DNA of 24,894 bases from Bolinopsis microptera (GCF_026151205.1 NW_026971873.1:1-24894); one strand, 5' to 3'. Counted from the stretch's first letter, positions 12,001 to 21,155 are shown. A program made the numbers and translations. The notes: a model not told the origin generated them from the letters alone.

Positions 12001-15000
12001 GTGGCCTGAGTGGGTTGGGAGGTCGAAACTTGATTTTTATGATGGTTTGGGATAGGCAGTACCCATTTTTATACTAAAACATGGGCCACCTACCCCGGAA
12101 CATAAATCGCATACGGGGGTAAAGATTTTCAATCTTGATTTTACCAGGATTTCAGCTATTTTGGGATGGGCGTGGCCCCTGGGAGTGGCCTGAGTGGGTT
12201 GGGAGGTCGAAACTTGATTTTTATGATGGTTTGGGATAGGCAGTACCCATTTTTATACTAAAACATGGGCCACCTACCCCGGAACATAAATCGCATACGG
12301 GGGTAAAGATTTTCAATCTTGATTTTACCAGGATTTCAGCTATTTTGGGATGGGCGTGGCCCCTGGGAGTGGCCTGAGTGGGTTGGGAGGTCGAAACTTG
12401 ATTTTTATGATGGTTTGGGATAGGCAGTACCCATTTTTATACTAAAACATGGGCCACCTACCCCGGAACATAAATCGCATACGGGGGTAAAGATTCTCAG
12501 TCTGATTGTATGGATTTGACCAGGATTTCAGCTATTTTGGGATGGGCGTGGCCCCTGGGAGTGGCCTGAGTGGGTTGGGAGGTCGAAACTTGATTTTTAT
12601 GATGGTTTGGGATAGGCAGTACCCATTTTTATACTAAAACATGGGCCACCTACCCCGGAACATAAATCGCATACGGGGGTAAAGATTTTCAATCTTGATT
12701 TTACCAGGATTTCAGCTATTTTGGGATGGGCGTGGCCCCTGGGAGTGGCCTGAGTGGGTTGGGAGGTCGAAACTTGATTTTTATGATGGTTTGGGATAGG
12801 CAGTACCCATTTTTATACTAAAACATGGGCCACCTACCCCGGAACATAAATCGCATACGGGGGTAAAGATTTTCAATCTTGATTTTACCAGGATTTCAGC
12901 TATTTTGGGATGGGCGTGGCCCCTGGGAGTGGCCTGAGTGGGTTGGGAGGTCGAAACTTGATTTTTATGATGGTTTGGGATAGGCAGTACCCATTTTTAT
13001 ACTAAAACATGGGCCACCTACCCCGGAACATAAATCGCATACGGGGGTAAAGATTTTCAATCTTGATTTTACCAGGATTTCAGCTATTTTGGGATGGGCG
13101 TGGCCCCTGGGAGTGGCCTGAGTGGGTTGGGAGGTCGAAACTTGATTTTTATGATGGTTTGGGATAGGCAGTACCCATTTTTATACTAAAACATGGGCCA
13201 CCTACCCCGGAACATAAATCGCATACGGGGGTAAAGATTTTCAATCTTGATTTTACCAGGATTTCAGCTATTTTGGGATGGGCGTGGCCCCTGGGAGTGG
13301 CCTGAGTGGGTTGGGAGGTCGAAACTTGATTTTTATGATGGTTTGGGATAGGCAGTACCCATTTTTATACTAAAACATGGGCCACCTACCCCGGAACATA
13401 AATCGCATACGGGGGTAAAGATTTTCAATCTTGATTTTACCAGGATTTCAGCTATTTTGGGATGGGCGTGGCCCCTGGGAGTGGCCTGAGTGGGTTGGGA
13501 GGTCGAAACTTGATTTTTATGATGGTTTGGGATAGGCAGTACCCATTTTTATACTAAAACATGGGCCACCTACCCCGGAACATAAATCGCATACGGGGGT
13601 AAAGATTTTCAATCTTGATTTTACCAGGATTTCAGCTATTTTGGGATGGGCGTGGCCCCTGGGAGTGGCCTGAGTGGGTTGGGAGGTCGAAACTTGATTT
13701 TTATGATGGTTTGGGATAGGCAGTACCCATTTTTATACTAAAACATGGGCCACCTACCCCGGAACATAAATCGCATACGGGGGTAAAGATTCTCAGTCTG
13801 ATTGTTGATTTACCAGGATTTCAGCTATTTTGGGATGGGCGTGGCCCCTGGGAGTGGCCTGAGTGGGTTGGGAGGTCGAAACTTGATTTTTATGATGGTT
13901 TGGGATAGGCAGTACCCATTTTTATACTAAAACATGGGCCACCTACCCCGGAACATAAATCGCATACGGGGGTAAAGATTTTCAATCTTGATTTTACCAG
14001 GATTTCAGCTATTTTGGGATGGGCGTGGCCCCTGGGAGTGGCCTGAGTGGGTTGGGAGGTCGAAACTTGATTTTTATGATGGTTTGGGATAGGCAGTACC
14101 CATTTTTATACTAAAACATGGGCCACCTACCCCGGAACATAAATCGCATACGGGGGTAAAGATTTTCAATCTTGATTTTACCAGGATTTCAGCTATTTTG
14201 GGATGGGCGTGGCCCCTGGGAGTGGCCTGAGTGGGTTGGGAGGTCGAAACTTGATTTTTATGATGGTTTGGGATAGGCAGTACCCATTTTTATACTAAAA
14301 CATGGGCCACCTACCCCGGAACATAAATCGCATACGGGGGTAAAGATTTTCAATCTTGATTTTACCAGGATTTCAGCTATTTTGGGATGGGCGTGGCCCC
14401 TGGGAGTGGCCTGAGTGGGTTGGGAGGTCGAAACTTGATTTTTATGATGGTTTGGGATAGGCAGTACCCATTTTTATACTAAAACATGGGCCACCTACCC
14501 CGGAACATAAATCGCATACGGGGGTAAAGATTTTCAATCTTGATTTTACCAGGATTTCAGCTATTTTGGGATGGGCGTGGCCCCTGGGAGTGGCCTGAGT
14601 GGGTTGGGAGGTCGAAACTTGATTTTTATGATGGTTTGGGATAGGCAGTACCCATTTTTATACTAAAACATGGGCCACCTACCCCGGAACATAAATCGCA
14701 TACGGGGGTAAAGATTTTCAATCTTGATTTTACCAGGATTTCAGCTATTTTGGGATGGGCGTGGCCCCTGGGAGTGGCCTGAGTGGGTTGGGAGGTCGAA
14801 ACTTGATTTTTATGATGGTTTGGGATAGGCAGTACCCATTTTTATACTAAAACATGGGCCACCTACCCCGGAACATAAATCGCATACGGGGGTAAAGATT
14901 TTCAATCTTGATTTTACCAGGATTTCAGCTATTTTGGGATGGGCGTGGCCCCTGGGAGTGGCCTGAGTGGGTTGGGAGGTCGAAACTTGATTTTTATGAT

Positions 15001-18000
15001 GGTTTGGGATAGGCAGTACCCATTTTTATACTAAAACATGGGCCACCTACCCCGGAACATAAATCGCATACGGGGGTAAAGATTTTCAATCTTGATTTTA
15101 CCAGGATTTCAGCTATTTTGGGATGGGCGTGGCCCCTGGGAGTGGCCTGAGTGGGTTGGGAGGTCGAAACTTGATTTTTATGATGGTTTGGGATAGGCAG
15201 TACCCATTTTTATACTAAAACATGGGCCACCTACCCCGGAACATAAATCGCATACGGGGGTAAAGATTTTCAATCTTGATTTTACCAGGATTTCAGCTAT
15301 TTTGGGATGGGCGTGGCCCCTGGGAGTGGCCTGAGTGGGTTGGGAGGTCGAAACTTGATTTTTATGATGGTTTGGGATAGGCAGTACCCATTTTTATACT
15401 AAAACATGGGCCACCTACCCCGGAACATAAATCGCATACGGGGGTAAAGATTTTCAATCTTGATTTTACCAGGATTTCAGCTATTTTGGGATGGGCGTGG
15501 CCCCTGGGAGTGGCCTGAGTGGGTTGGGAGGTCGAAACTTGATTTTTATGATGGTTTGGGATAGGCAGTACCCATTTTTATACTAAAACATGGGCCACCT
15601 ACCCCGGAACATAAATCGCATACGGGGGTAAAGATTTTCAATCTTGATTTTACCAGGATTTCAGCTATTTTGGGATGGGCGTGGCCCCTGGGAGTGGCCT
15701 GAGTGGGTTGGGAGGTCGAAACTTGATTTTTATGATGGTTTGGGATAGGCAGTACCCATTTTTATACTAAAACATGGGCCACCTACCCCGGAACATAAAT
15801 CGCATACGGGGGTAAAGATTTTCAATCTTGATTTTACCAGGATTTCAGCTATTTTGGGATGGGCGTGGCCCCTGGGAGTGGCCTGAGTGGGTTGGGAGGT
15901 CGAAACTTGATTTTTATGATGGTTTGGGACAGGTACTAACTATTTAAAACCCTAAACCTGTTCCAAATACCCCGGAACACAAATCGCATACAGGGGTGAA
16001 ATCGCATACAAATCGCATACACAAATCAAGGAAACGTGCTCTCCTTACAACTCGTTGCCAGCCAAAGCGGCTTTTACCTCAAGTTACGAGTCGCTTCACG
16101 ATCAGCAAAAGTTTGTTTTTGGGTTTATTCTATAACCGCACAGTTTAACAGCAGATAAACTTTAAAATGAGCATCCTGAAATTAAGGAATATGCCTACTT
16201 ATCTCGCTCACCTTGGTTTCAACATTGGCGGCATATTTTCCACAGATACCCCATCAGTTATAAGTTCTACCGAGGAGAGTTTGTTTGTGCCGTATCCACC
16301 TAAAACTAACACTCTGCTGGCCAATCCTCCGCCACTGTCAATACCTGAGGTGGTCACATGATCTAGAATACAGAAATACAACGAATAGTTGAATACAACT
16401 TTATCGTGCATTATAAGACAAGATCGTGCATAATAGTACATTAGCATTATACATTACTGACCGTAACAGTATAAAACCGCAATAAACGTATTTTACAAAG
16501 AGAAGACTTCGAGTAAACCAAGCGCAAAAGGCTTATGAATAATCGATACCAATTGTAATGTAAGCATGAATGTCACGTGAAACACTTGGGTGACACCCTA
16601 AGAGTCCCTTGAAAAATAATCCTACAATGATCAAAACTTTCTGATTGAACGACTAGACGCTAAACCGCCTTCGCAGGATTACTGCTGTTACAGTAGAGAA
16701 ACTAGTTTGAAGTTTGATCATATTATATACTCCCTCGGAGTATCGTCTTGATATTTGCGTGATAATTTGACCACTGCAGAAGTTATCCTATGCATGAAAT
16801 AATATTCAGATATCGTGGTATGAATTATAGAGTATGCACTGAATTTTGAATAGAGTACCCAATGTATATACATGTATACAGTTAACTATGCATGTATAAT
16901 GTATACAATGTACAGTATACTATGTAGTGTATACTATGTGTGAAGCAAATGTATTTTACCGATGGATGTTGCATGAGCCCGGGGGACAGTTAACTCTGGA
17001 CCTGTCGTCCATTCCTGCGAAGCTGTATCGTATATCTGAAATAAAGTTTAAAGAAATAAACTTTTCGCTATATTAACATCATTACAACATTAATATCATT
17101 TAAGAAACTTATACAATTTCTAAGACAATCATGCTATCTTTAATGCAATAAAAAATAAGAACAATATACCTGAACAAGAGATGAAGGAGTAAGAGATCCA
17201 GTGTCAGAGAGCTGATAACCCCCGATAACAAACACTTTCTTATCAGAGCTGGTAACAGTCACGTGATCACACCAAACTGGCACTTTGCCAACCTCTTTGT
17301 ACCGTTGTGAGTGCAACTCCAACTGGTACAACTAATGGGTAGGCTCATGTTAATTACGTTCAGTTTCTAGAAGAATGTTTGCGGACTGTTTGAAGTCACG
17401 TAGCTATTCCATCACATTGAACTGAGAGCAGCACAATGATATTTGAGCTTTTCAATAAGAATGAAAACAAGGCCTTCATAGTTCATATATTTACTGCTGA
17501 CTTTATTTATTACAGTCATTCAAAGTTCAATATTATCACGAACAGTAACAATCTAGCTAAACTAAGACTTCATTCCTAACCTTATCAGAGACGCCACTAT
17601 CAGACCGACCCCCCACCAAGTACACAGCCCCGTCCACAACAGTAGCTCCACCTCCATAACTCCTGGTTACATTCCTTCCGCCACATTCCACTGTAACGAC
17701 TGGGAGCTGTGACGTCATCACTTTGACGTCATCACTGTGTGTTTTTGTGACGTCATCAACCGCTGGTGTGAAGGTGTTCCGGACGAAAGTGTTGGGGTCA
17801 CGTGATAGCTTTGTGTGGTGAGGGATGAACACCTCAACGTCTGATGGGACTTTCTGGGTTGGAATTGTGTGCGGTGAGTGAGAGTAAACACTATTTTTGT
17901 TGGTATAAATATTAAGAATAAGTTATTAGTTGTAAGGAATGCAAGCGTTTTACAATTGTCACTGTAAGCCTTCATTCGAATCATTTTAAACCAATGTACT

Positions 18001-20324
18001 GTGTAAAACATTCCAACATATTCAGTAGTAAAGTAGAGTTTATTTACCGTGTCTGCGAGCCCCCCGATAATATACACTCGCCCGTTTATCATACCCAGTC
18101 TCTCTTTACCCAACCCTTTTCCTCCCTTAAAGTTCCTCCGTTTCCCTGACATGTCACGTGATGTTGCTGATAATATCTCTTTGTAATGCTGCTTCACGTC
18201 CGGGGAGTTCTTCACCAGGTCACTTGTTATCACCTGGTTAATCATGTGGTATCACGTCGTGTCACGTGGTGTGACGTCGTGTCATGTGGTGTGACGTCGT
18301 GTGTTAACACACAGTTATTCGATATTATCATACTAGATTTCGGAAAAATTAGATGACAAAAAGATGTTGTTCGCAGAAATTCAAACCTTGTGTAATTCCT
18401 GATTTGAGAGAAGATCCACCATAACACAGCAGAGAAGCTCTTCTTTGTAAAATCTCCTGAAATCTAGCGATAAACTCTGACCATTTTTTGGAAAAAAACT
18501 GCAAATCGTAAGGTCTTAGCTTGATACTGTGGGATTTATTGTCAAATTGGTGTTTTCTTACATTAATCTGAAAAACGAAATTAGAGATATAGCTGCATGC
18601 AACAGATGTTGGGAAAATCTTTTTCAAGTGTACAGTTTACCGCATTAAGGTATTTTTAAGAATCATTTTTGTCGGTAAGATCCTGTTTTATAATAATAAT
18701 AATAATAATCTGAAAAAAGGAGAAAAAGAAGCAAACTAACTAACCTGCTGACAGGATCATGACCAATCCACCTCTCGATAGCGCTAAACACAAAGATCTC
18801 TTGTGAAATGTTGAGATCACAGTCTGATAACAAATAAAACAGGAGCTTACTGGAGAAATCTGAGGAATGTGGATGTAATTTCATCAGCTGTACTCGCAAT
18901 CTGGTTAAACTGTATGTAAAAATATGAAAAGATCTAAGCTGAATTCAATTCGTATTTTTTCTAATAAATTAATTTGGTATAATTAGCAGACCTAAATAAT
19001 CACTGTCCTCGTAGATCTCTTCAAAACACTTCATTATTATTCTAACTGCTGATCTCTCAGTGTTCTTTAAACCGTGCTGTACTGAAAGCTTGTAGATCTG
19101 AAACGGTCAGTCAGTCAGATAATTTAAATTGACGAATTTGTAAAAATATGTAACGGAAAATAAGAATTTTTGATAGCTTAATTAATAATTACACAATACA
19201 CATGTTACATCACTAAGACTGATTTTCAGGAAAGGCTTGCTATTCCACAACTTGTACTGAGATTATCCCACAAAGTTGGCAAACATTCTTAAACTAATTA
19301 ACATTCTTAATTAACATTCTTAATTAACATTCTTACATTTATACAGTTGTTGGGTGCTAAATGTTTTCCAAACAATTTCAAACATCTTTGTCTGACTGTT
19401 GGAATTTGTAGAAAATCTGCAGTGAGAAACACGTCCTCTATATTGAACGGACTTAACACCAGCTTTCCACTGTAGATGTAATCTGAAGTGTTTAAATACT
19501 GTTATACTTCCTTGTCCGAAATAACAACTAAATAACTGAATTAGCAGAAGGAATCAAATTTTGATTAATATTTTGTCTCTTTTTTAATTATGAAAAAGAT
19601 GCAACCTGCTAAAACCAATGGTTCCCGTTGGAATTGTTCAAATTGCATAGCGAGAGTCCTCCTTTGGTATGCAAATTACGAGGAGGTCAGGATTTGTGGC
19701 CCACCAAGCTCTAACATCGCTACCGTTGACCAGTGGCCTCCAATAAAGGATGTATCAGATTTGGAAAACTAGAGAATTAGAGAACGAATGATTCACTTAC
19801 CAACAATAACTTTAACAGATCTGAAGTTGATGTGTTTTAAAGTGATGACATCACTAGACTGTTCCGAGAAAGGAGAGGTGAACATTGCATCAAAGTAATC
19901 ACTGTACCGTGCTAATAACTCTTTGTCAACCTGATAATAGGTTGCAAAAACTGTCATTTTATCAACAAAATAACATCATTGGAAAATATATTTGAACATG
20001 TGAAGTATTTAAAATATTTAATTGATGATTTATTTTTGCAAATAAAATTGTCTGAACAAGCATAAATCTTGGACTAATCACTGGAAATTTTTGGAACGAT
20101 AGAAATCAAATGGGTGATAAATTTTTTAAATGCTCTATTCAGTATATGCCCACAATGCTAAAGTATCTATCAGAAATGCCCACAGACAAAATATAAATAA
20201 ATACCTTAAGTGATTGTGACCCTATCTTTAATTCAATAATCATCTTGCAAGTGTTGTTGTTGGATGGTTTTAAACAATGAGGCTTCAACACTTCTGGTGC
20301 AATGCCGAGCTGTAATTGAATCAT
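352..20324 (-). CDS. BTB-BACK-Kelch (KLHL-type) protein, 14 exons, 604 aa
   Basis: Exons, in transcript order: 20324-20205, 19930-19801, 19482-19337, 19097-18992, 18859-18745, 18456-18387, 18233-18048, 17853-17581, 17331-17170, 17035-16960, 16344-16212, 3009-2981, 797-685, 507-352. All 13 introns are GT-AG, phases agree at every junction and the sum is 1815 nt. The order is BTB (about residues 26-132), BACK (about 133-250) and six Kelch blades, with glycine doublets near residues 286, 372, 419, 477, 522 and 565. Proteins of this architecture are usually CUL3 ubiquitin-ligase adaptors: BTB dimerises and binds CUL3, and the propeller binds the substrate. That role is inferred from the family; no substrate can be read from the sequence. 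I do not recognise a specific orthologue. The ATG at 20324 is the first in frame after a TGA directly upstream, but an extra 5' exon spliced just inside it cannot be excluded. Confidence 0.93.
881..908. repeat. 7-bp microsatellite, 4 copies of GTAGAAT
   Basis: Four exact tandem copies inside intron 12 of the KLHL gene. Confidence 0.9.
936..985. repeat. 25-bp direct duplication
   Basis: Two adjacent copies beginning TGTAAATGAGTCTAAATAGT, differing by one base near the end (TTCAGC versus TTTAGC). Intronic, with no coding sense. Confidence 0.85.
1032..2094. repeat. 286-bp tandem repeat, about 3.7 copies
   Basis: Units start with ATTATCTTAAAATTTATTCC at 1032, 1318, 1604 and 1890, exactly 286 bp apart. 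Copies differ by only a few substitutions (for example a G/A in CTCTCRCCCTCTC). The fourth copy lacks about 30 bp after CTCTCAGATT and stops at GGAGCAATT near 2094. It lies wholly in intron 12. No ORF of note is present, and it is unrelated to the 184-bp satellite. The near-identity suggests recent amplification. Confidence 0.95.
2095..2579. other. Intron 12 sequence without recognisable features
   Basis: AT-rich, with short T and A runs (for example near 2429-2440 and 2521-2528). I see no splice-bounded reading frame, tandem repeat or RNA gene. Confidence 0.5.
2580..2756. repeat. Long imperfect inverted repeat (fold-back hairpin)
   Basis: The inner arms 2639-2655 and 2680-2700 both read CCTCCAGTC...TGCGCCGC when folded; the right arm has four extra bases (GATC). 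Complementarity continues outward: AAGCCGTAGT pairs with its complement near 2747, and CATTGCAC with GTGTAATG. Each arm is about 75 nt and the loop about 24 nt (2656-2679). It could be a fold-back mobile element or a palindromic duplication, or it could be expressed as an intronic hairpin RNA. I see no target-site duplication. The minus-strand reading frame across it has no family resemblance. Confidence 0.75.
3064..3081. promoter_or_regulatory. Palindrome resembling an RFX X-box
   Basis: TTGTTGC-CGTA-GCAACAA is a perfect 7-bp inverted repeat. Its core GTTGCCGTAGCAAC matches the two half-sites of the RFX X-box consensus. It lies in intron 11, 55 nt before the microexon in transcript sense. 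The position is not that of a usual promoter X-box, so function is speculative. Confidence 0.25.
3082..3371. other. Unique stretch of intron 11 before satellite array A
   Basis: Contains scattered CGTACGTGCGCG-like CpG-rich words near 3133-3150 and 3237-3253. No exon, repeat family or RNA gene is seen. The minus-strand open frame here has no resemblance to a protein family. Confidence 0.4.
3372..5948 (+). repeat. Satellite array A, about 13 diverged units (forward orientation)
   Basis: GTATGCG marks each unit at 3641, 3836, 4020, 4205, 4400, 4595, 4790, 4985, 5177, 5362, 5557 and 5741, with decayed marks at 3443 and 5925. Periods are 198, 195, 184, 185, 195, 195, 195, 195, 192, 185, 195, 184 and 184. 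The main length variant is an 11-bp indel in the segment between CTGAAATCC and AGACTGAGAATC. The outermost units (3372-3560 and 5835-5948) are the most diverged, as expected at array edges. Some units alternate (CCTGGTCAAAT against CCAGCTCAAAT), a hint of a dimeric order around 4200-5000. The array lies entirely within KLHL intron 11. Confidence 0.97.
5949..6611 (+). mobile_element. Decayed TIR element copy at the pivot of the satellite inversion
   Basis: Collinear with the well-preserved element at 21746-22517. Shared landmarks in order are GGTATGACTTA, TTCGAGGAAT, TGGCCATTC, GTAGCTTCTCAGATG, CATAACGAGTTTATTCATT, ATCAGGTGATTGG, ACATAATCACCCA, TTTGTTAACGAGATAC, AACAATATAGGTG and AAGACCCAAC. 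The left terminal inverted repeat and about 50 further bases are missing: satellite sequence ends at CCGGGGTA and the element resumes near its base 88. The right terminus survives in decayed form (6573-6611, ending CCCCTGTA) and abuts array B. No transposase reading frame can be recognised. Confidence 0.88.
6612..15935 (-). repeat. Satellite array B, about 50.5 units of mostly 184 bp (reverse orientation)
   Basis: Reverse-complement family of array A. GCGTGGCC starts units at 6627, 6822, 7017, 7201, 7385 and then every 184 bp to 15863, apart from four irregular units: two of 195 bp at the start, one of 185 (10881), one of 192 (12354) and one of 189 (13650). Fifty whole units plus a partial one. 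Most units from 7201 onward look identical by eye. The 9961 unit has two point differences (ACTTGGTTT and GGATTTGAGC), and the 7937, 12354 and 13650 units keep the older CTCAGTCT segment. Each unit holds CCCAT...ATGGG and TACCCCG...CGGGGGTA inverted repeats. There is no coding capacity: stops interrupt all frames and 184 is not a multiple of three. Confidence 0.97.
15936..16033 (-). repeat. Degenerate outer edge of satellite array B
   Basis: After TGGTTTGGGACAGG the satellite loses its middle part and resumes as AATACCCCGGAACACAAATC. AAATCGCATAC then occurs three times, at 15981, 15999 and 16010, the last two 11 bp apart. This looks like slippage or patchy conversion at the array boundary. 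Unique intron follows, up to the exon 11 donor. Confidence 0.8.
16212..17853 (-). CDS. Exons 8-11: Kelch blades 1-4
   Basis: Exon 8 (17853-17581) carries the rest of blade 1, an unusual insert, and the strand VVDGAVYLVGG of blade 2. Exon 9 (17331-17170) carries DKKVFVIGG of blade 3. Exon 10 (17035-16960) has IYDTASQEWTTG, the classic Kelch Y-D and W positions, then VPRAHA. Exon 11 (16344-16212) has RVLVLGGYG of blade 4. The exon 11 start follows CTCAG, which joins the single G left by exon 10 to make a glycine; the upstream CTAG acceptor would add six non-Kelch residues. Spacing between glycine doublets is about 43-58 residues, except 86 between blades 1 and 2. Exon 11 ends at the donor that opens the 13.2 kb satellite intron. 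Confidence 0.92.
16345..16959 (-). other. Intron 10, with a GTATAC-rich low-complexity tract at 16860-16940
   Basis: This 615-bp intron lies between exons 10 and 11. At 16860-16940 short words such as GTATAC, TATGCATGTATA and AGTATAC recur and are nearly self-complementary, as in a decayed TA/GTAC microsatellite. One TCACGTGA lies at 16573. No exon is missing here, because blade 3 runs straight into blade 4. Confidence 0.7.
17710..17755. promoter_or_regulatory. Three TGACGTCA (CRE-type) palindromes inside coding exon 8
   Basis: Perfect TGACGTCA occurs at 17710-17717, 17724-17731 and 17748-17755, each followed by TCA. They fall in the extra segment between blades 1 and 2, where they encode DDV and MTS repeats. 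They match the CREB/ATF consensus, but a coding location makes expansion of a short repeat as likely as regulation. Confidence 0.4.
18048..20324 (-). CDS. Exons 1-7: BTB and BACK domains and first Kelch strand
   Basis: Exons 1-3 read as a BTB fold. CKMIIELKIGSQSLK fills the strand-turn-strand segment. KELLARYSDYFDAMFTS is the helix that is LAA.S.YF.AMF in the family. FSE at residues 61-63 fits the phi-x-E CUL3-contact motif. DYIYSGKL and EDVFLTADFLQI complete the domain. Exons 4-6 give BACK: the NNCI block, LKNTERSAVRIIMKCFEEI, LLSDCDLNISQEIF and ERWIGHDPVSR. Exon 7 continues with DLVKNSPDVKQHYKEIL and the first blade strand GRVYIIGG. For exon 5 several AGs were possible. The acceptor before 18859 is the only one that keeps both phase and normal family spacing: ten residues too many appear if the acceptor near 18889 is used. 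Introns here are 132-318 bp. Confidence 0.92.
18241..18300. repeat. 20-bp tandem repeat, 3 units, in intron 6
   Basis: The units are ATCATGTGGTATCACGTCGT, GTCACGTGGTGTGACGTCGT and GTCATGTGGTGTGACGTCGT, so E-box (CACGTG) and half-CRE (TGACGTC) words alternate. The array ends six bases before the exon 7 acceptor AG (18235-18234). It replaces a normal polypyrimidine tract, which is odd for a working splice site. Confidence 0.85.
18691..18709. repeat. TAA microsatellite
   Basis: Just over six copies of TAA within intron 5. Confidence 0.9.
19286..19336. repeat. 13-bp tandem repeat overlapping the intron 3 donor
   Basis: On the minus strand the donor region GTAAGAATGTTAATT is followed by two further TAAGAATGTTAATT-like units and a degenerate one. 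The repeat thus starts at the splice donor itself, but later units have TTAAGA instead of GTAAGA and so cannot act as donors. Confidence 0.75.
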
Positions 20325-20807
20325 TCAACCATGACCTGCACAGTAAGGTGAGATTTAGAGCATAAAAAATTAATGAAACACAAAATTCCAGCCAAAATGT
20401 ACTGGACTGAAGATTTTTAGAGTCAGTCAGGGCTATAATAGGAGACAAGGACAAAAGCATGATATGATAGTACTGCATACATTTTCAAATATGCTTGGGG
20501 GGAGCCCGTGGGGGTGTCTGCTGACATTGCTCTACCGGTAAGCCGAGAGCGGAATCGGGAATACAATTAAGTATGGCCTGTCGTGATATCATGGATTGAT
20601 TAAGTTCCACCAGCTGATTCGATCTGGTAATACACAAAATTCTGCGGCCTGTATATGTATTGTTATCTCGCACAACTCCTTAACAAAAATACTAAAATAA
20701 TCATCAGCATGTGAAAATTTGCAGACATTGATTGGGTTAACATACTTCACCTTGAGATCAGGTGAAAAGGAGCTGACCAGGCCAGAACCCAGTTGATTGG
20801 GTATGAA
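20325..20807 (-). other. Region upstream of the KLHL start (5' UTR/promoter expected)
   Basis: Must hold the 5' UTR and perhaps the promoter. A weak TATTATAG lies near 20440 on the minus strand. No convincing further coding exon is seen. A GC-richer block at 20496-20560 and a 62-codon minus-strand frame across 20485-20673 resemble no family I know. Confidence 0.35.
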
Positions 20808-21155
20808 GTCATGTGACTATGAGCCTGAGGTCCAGTGCAGCGTAATGTTGCCTGTTGGGCTGAAAATGCGACCCCCTGTTGGCACCCCCCCCCCTTGGTG
20901 CCCCTCCCTAAAATTGAACAAATTAGATGATTTTATGGGTAATGCTGGTAAAATATCTAAAACAGTGTGTTTCTACAGCAAAACGCGCAGTTTTTCTAGT
21001 ACCGTAGTTAAGTTTTTCCAAATTGTTCCACATTCAAACGACGATTTGGCGCCCCCCCTAAGATTGTGCCCCCACCCCCAAACAGGTTGGCGGGGCCCTT
21101 CGTTACGCCACTGCTGAGGTCACGTGACAATGAGCCTGAGGTCACGTGACTATGG
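20808..21155. repeat. 22-bp tandem repeat interrupted by the hAT-like element
   Basis: Units are GTCATGTGACTATGAGCCTG + AG (20808-20829), the same with GTCACGTGACAA (21119-21140), and a partial third starting GTCACGTGACTATGG (21141-21155). The 281-bp element sits between units one and two. Removing it and one target copy restores a continuous tandem array. Confidence 0.85.
20833..21113. mobile_element. Non-autonomous hAT-like element, 281 bp
   Basis: Flanked by a perfect 8-bp direct repeat CTGAGGTC (20825-20832 and 21114-21121), the target-duplication length of hAT transposons. The left end begins CAGTGCAGCGTAATGTTG; the right end, read inward, begins CAGTGGCGTAACGAAGGG. CAGTGGCGTA is a common hAT terminal sequence in animals. 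The interior has C-rich runs near both ends (20871-20911 and 21051-21079) and no transposase. The plus-strand frame across it is a chance opening. Confidence 0.85.

Noticed and set aside
6612-15935. CRISPR array
   Set aside because: Units are contiguous 184-bp tandem copies with no unique spacers, in an intron of an animal gene.
3372-15935. Centromeric satellite
   Set aside because: A unit length near 180 bp is suggestive, but the array lies inside a gene intron, is only about 12 kb long and shows no clear CENP-B-box match.
16167-16361. Plus-strand reading frame of 64 codons
   Set aside because: It is the antisense of Kelch exon 11; the minus strand encodes RVLVLGGYG and has proper splice sites.
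17718-18245. Minus-strand open frame of 175 codons as a single exon
   Set aside because: It reads from exon 7 straight through intron 7 into the wrong frame of exon 8. Ending at the GT after ACG and resuming at 17853 restores the Kelch sequence.
18860-18889. Longer exon 5 starting at the CCAG near 18889
   Set aside because: Phase does not match exon 4, and it adds about ten residues before LLSDCDLN, against the family spacing.
20485-20673. Minus-strand frame of 62 codons upstream of the KLHL start
   Set aside because: It is not recognisable as any family, and I found no in-phase link to exon 1. An upstream non-coding exon remains possible.
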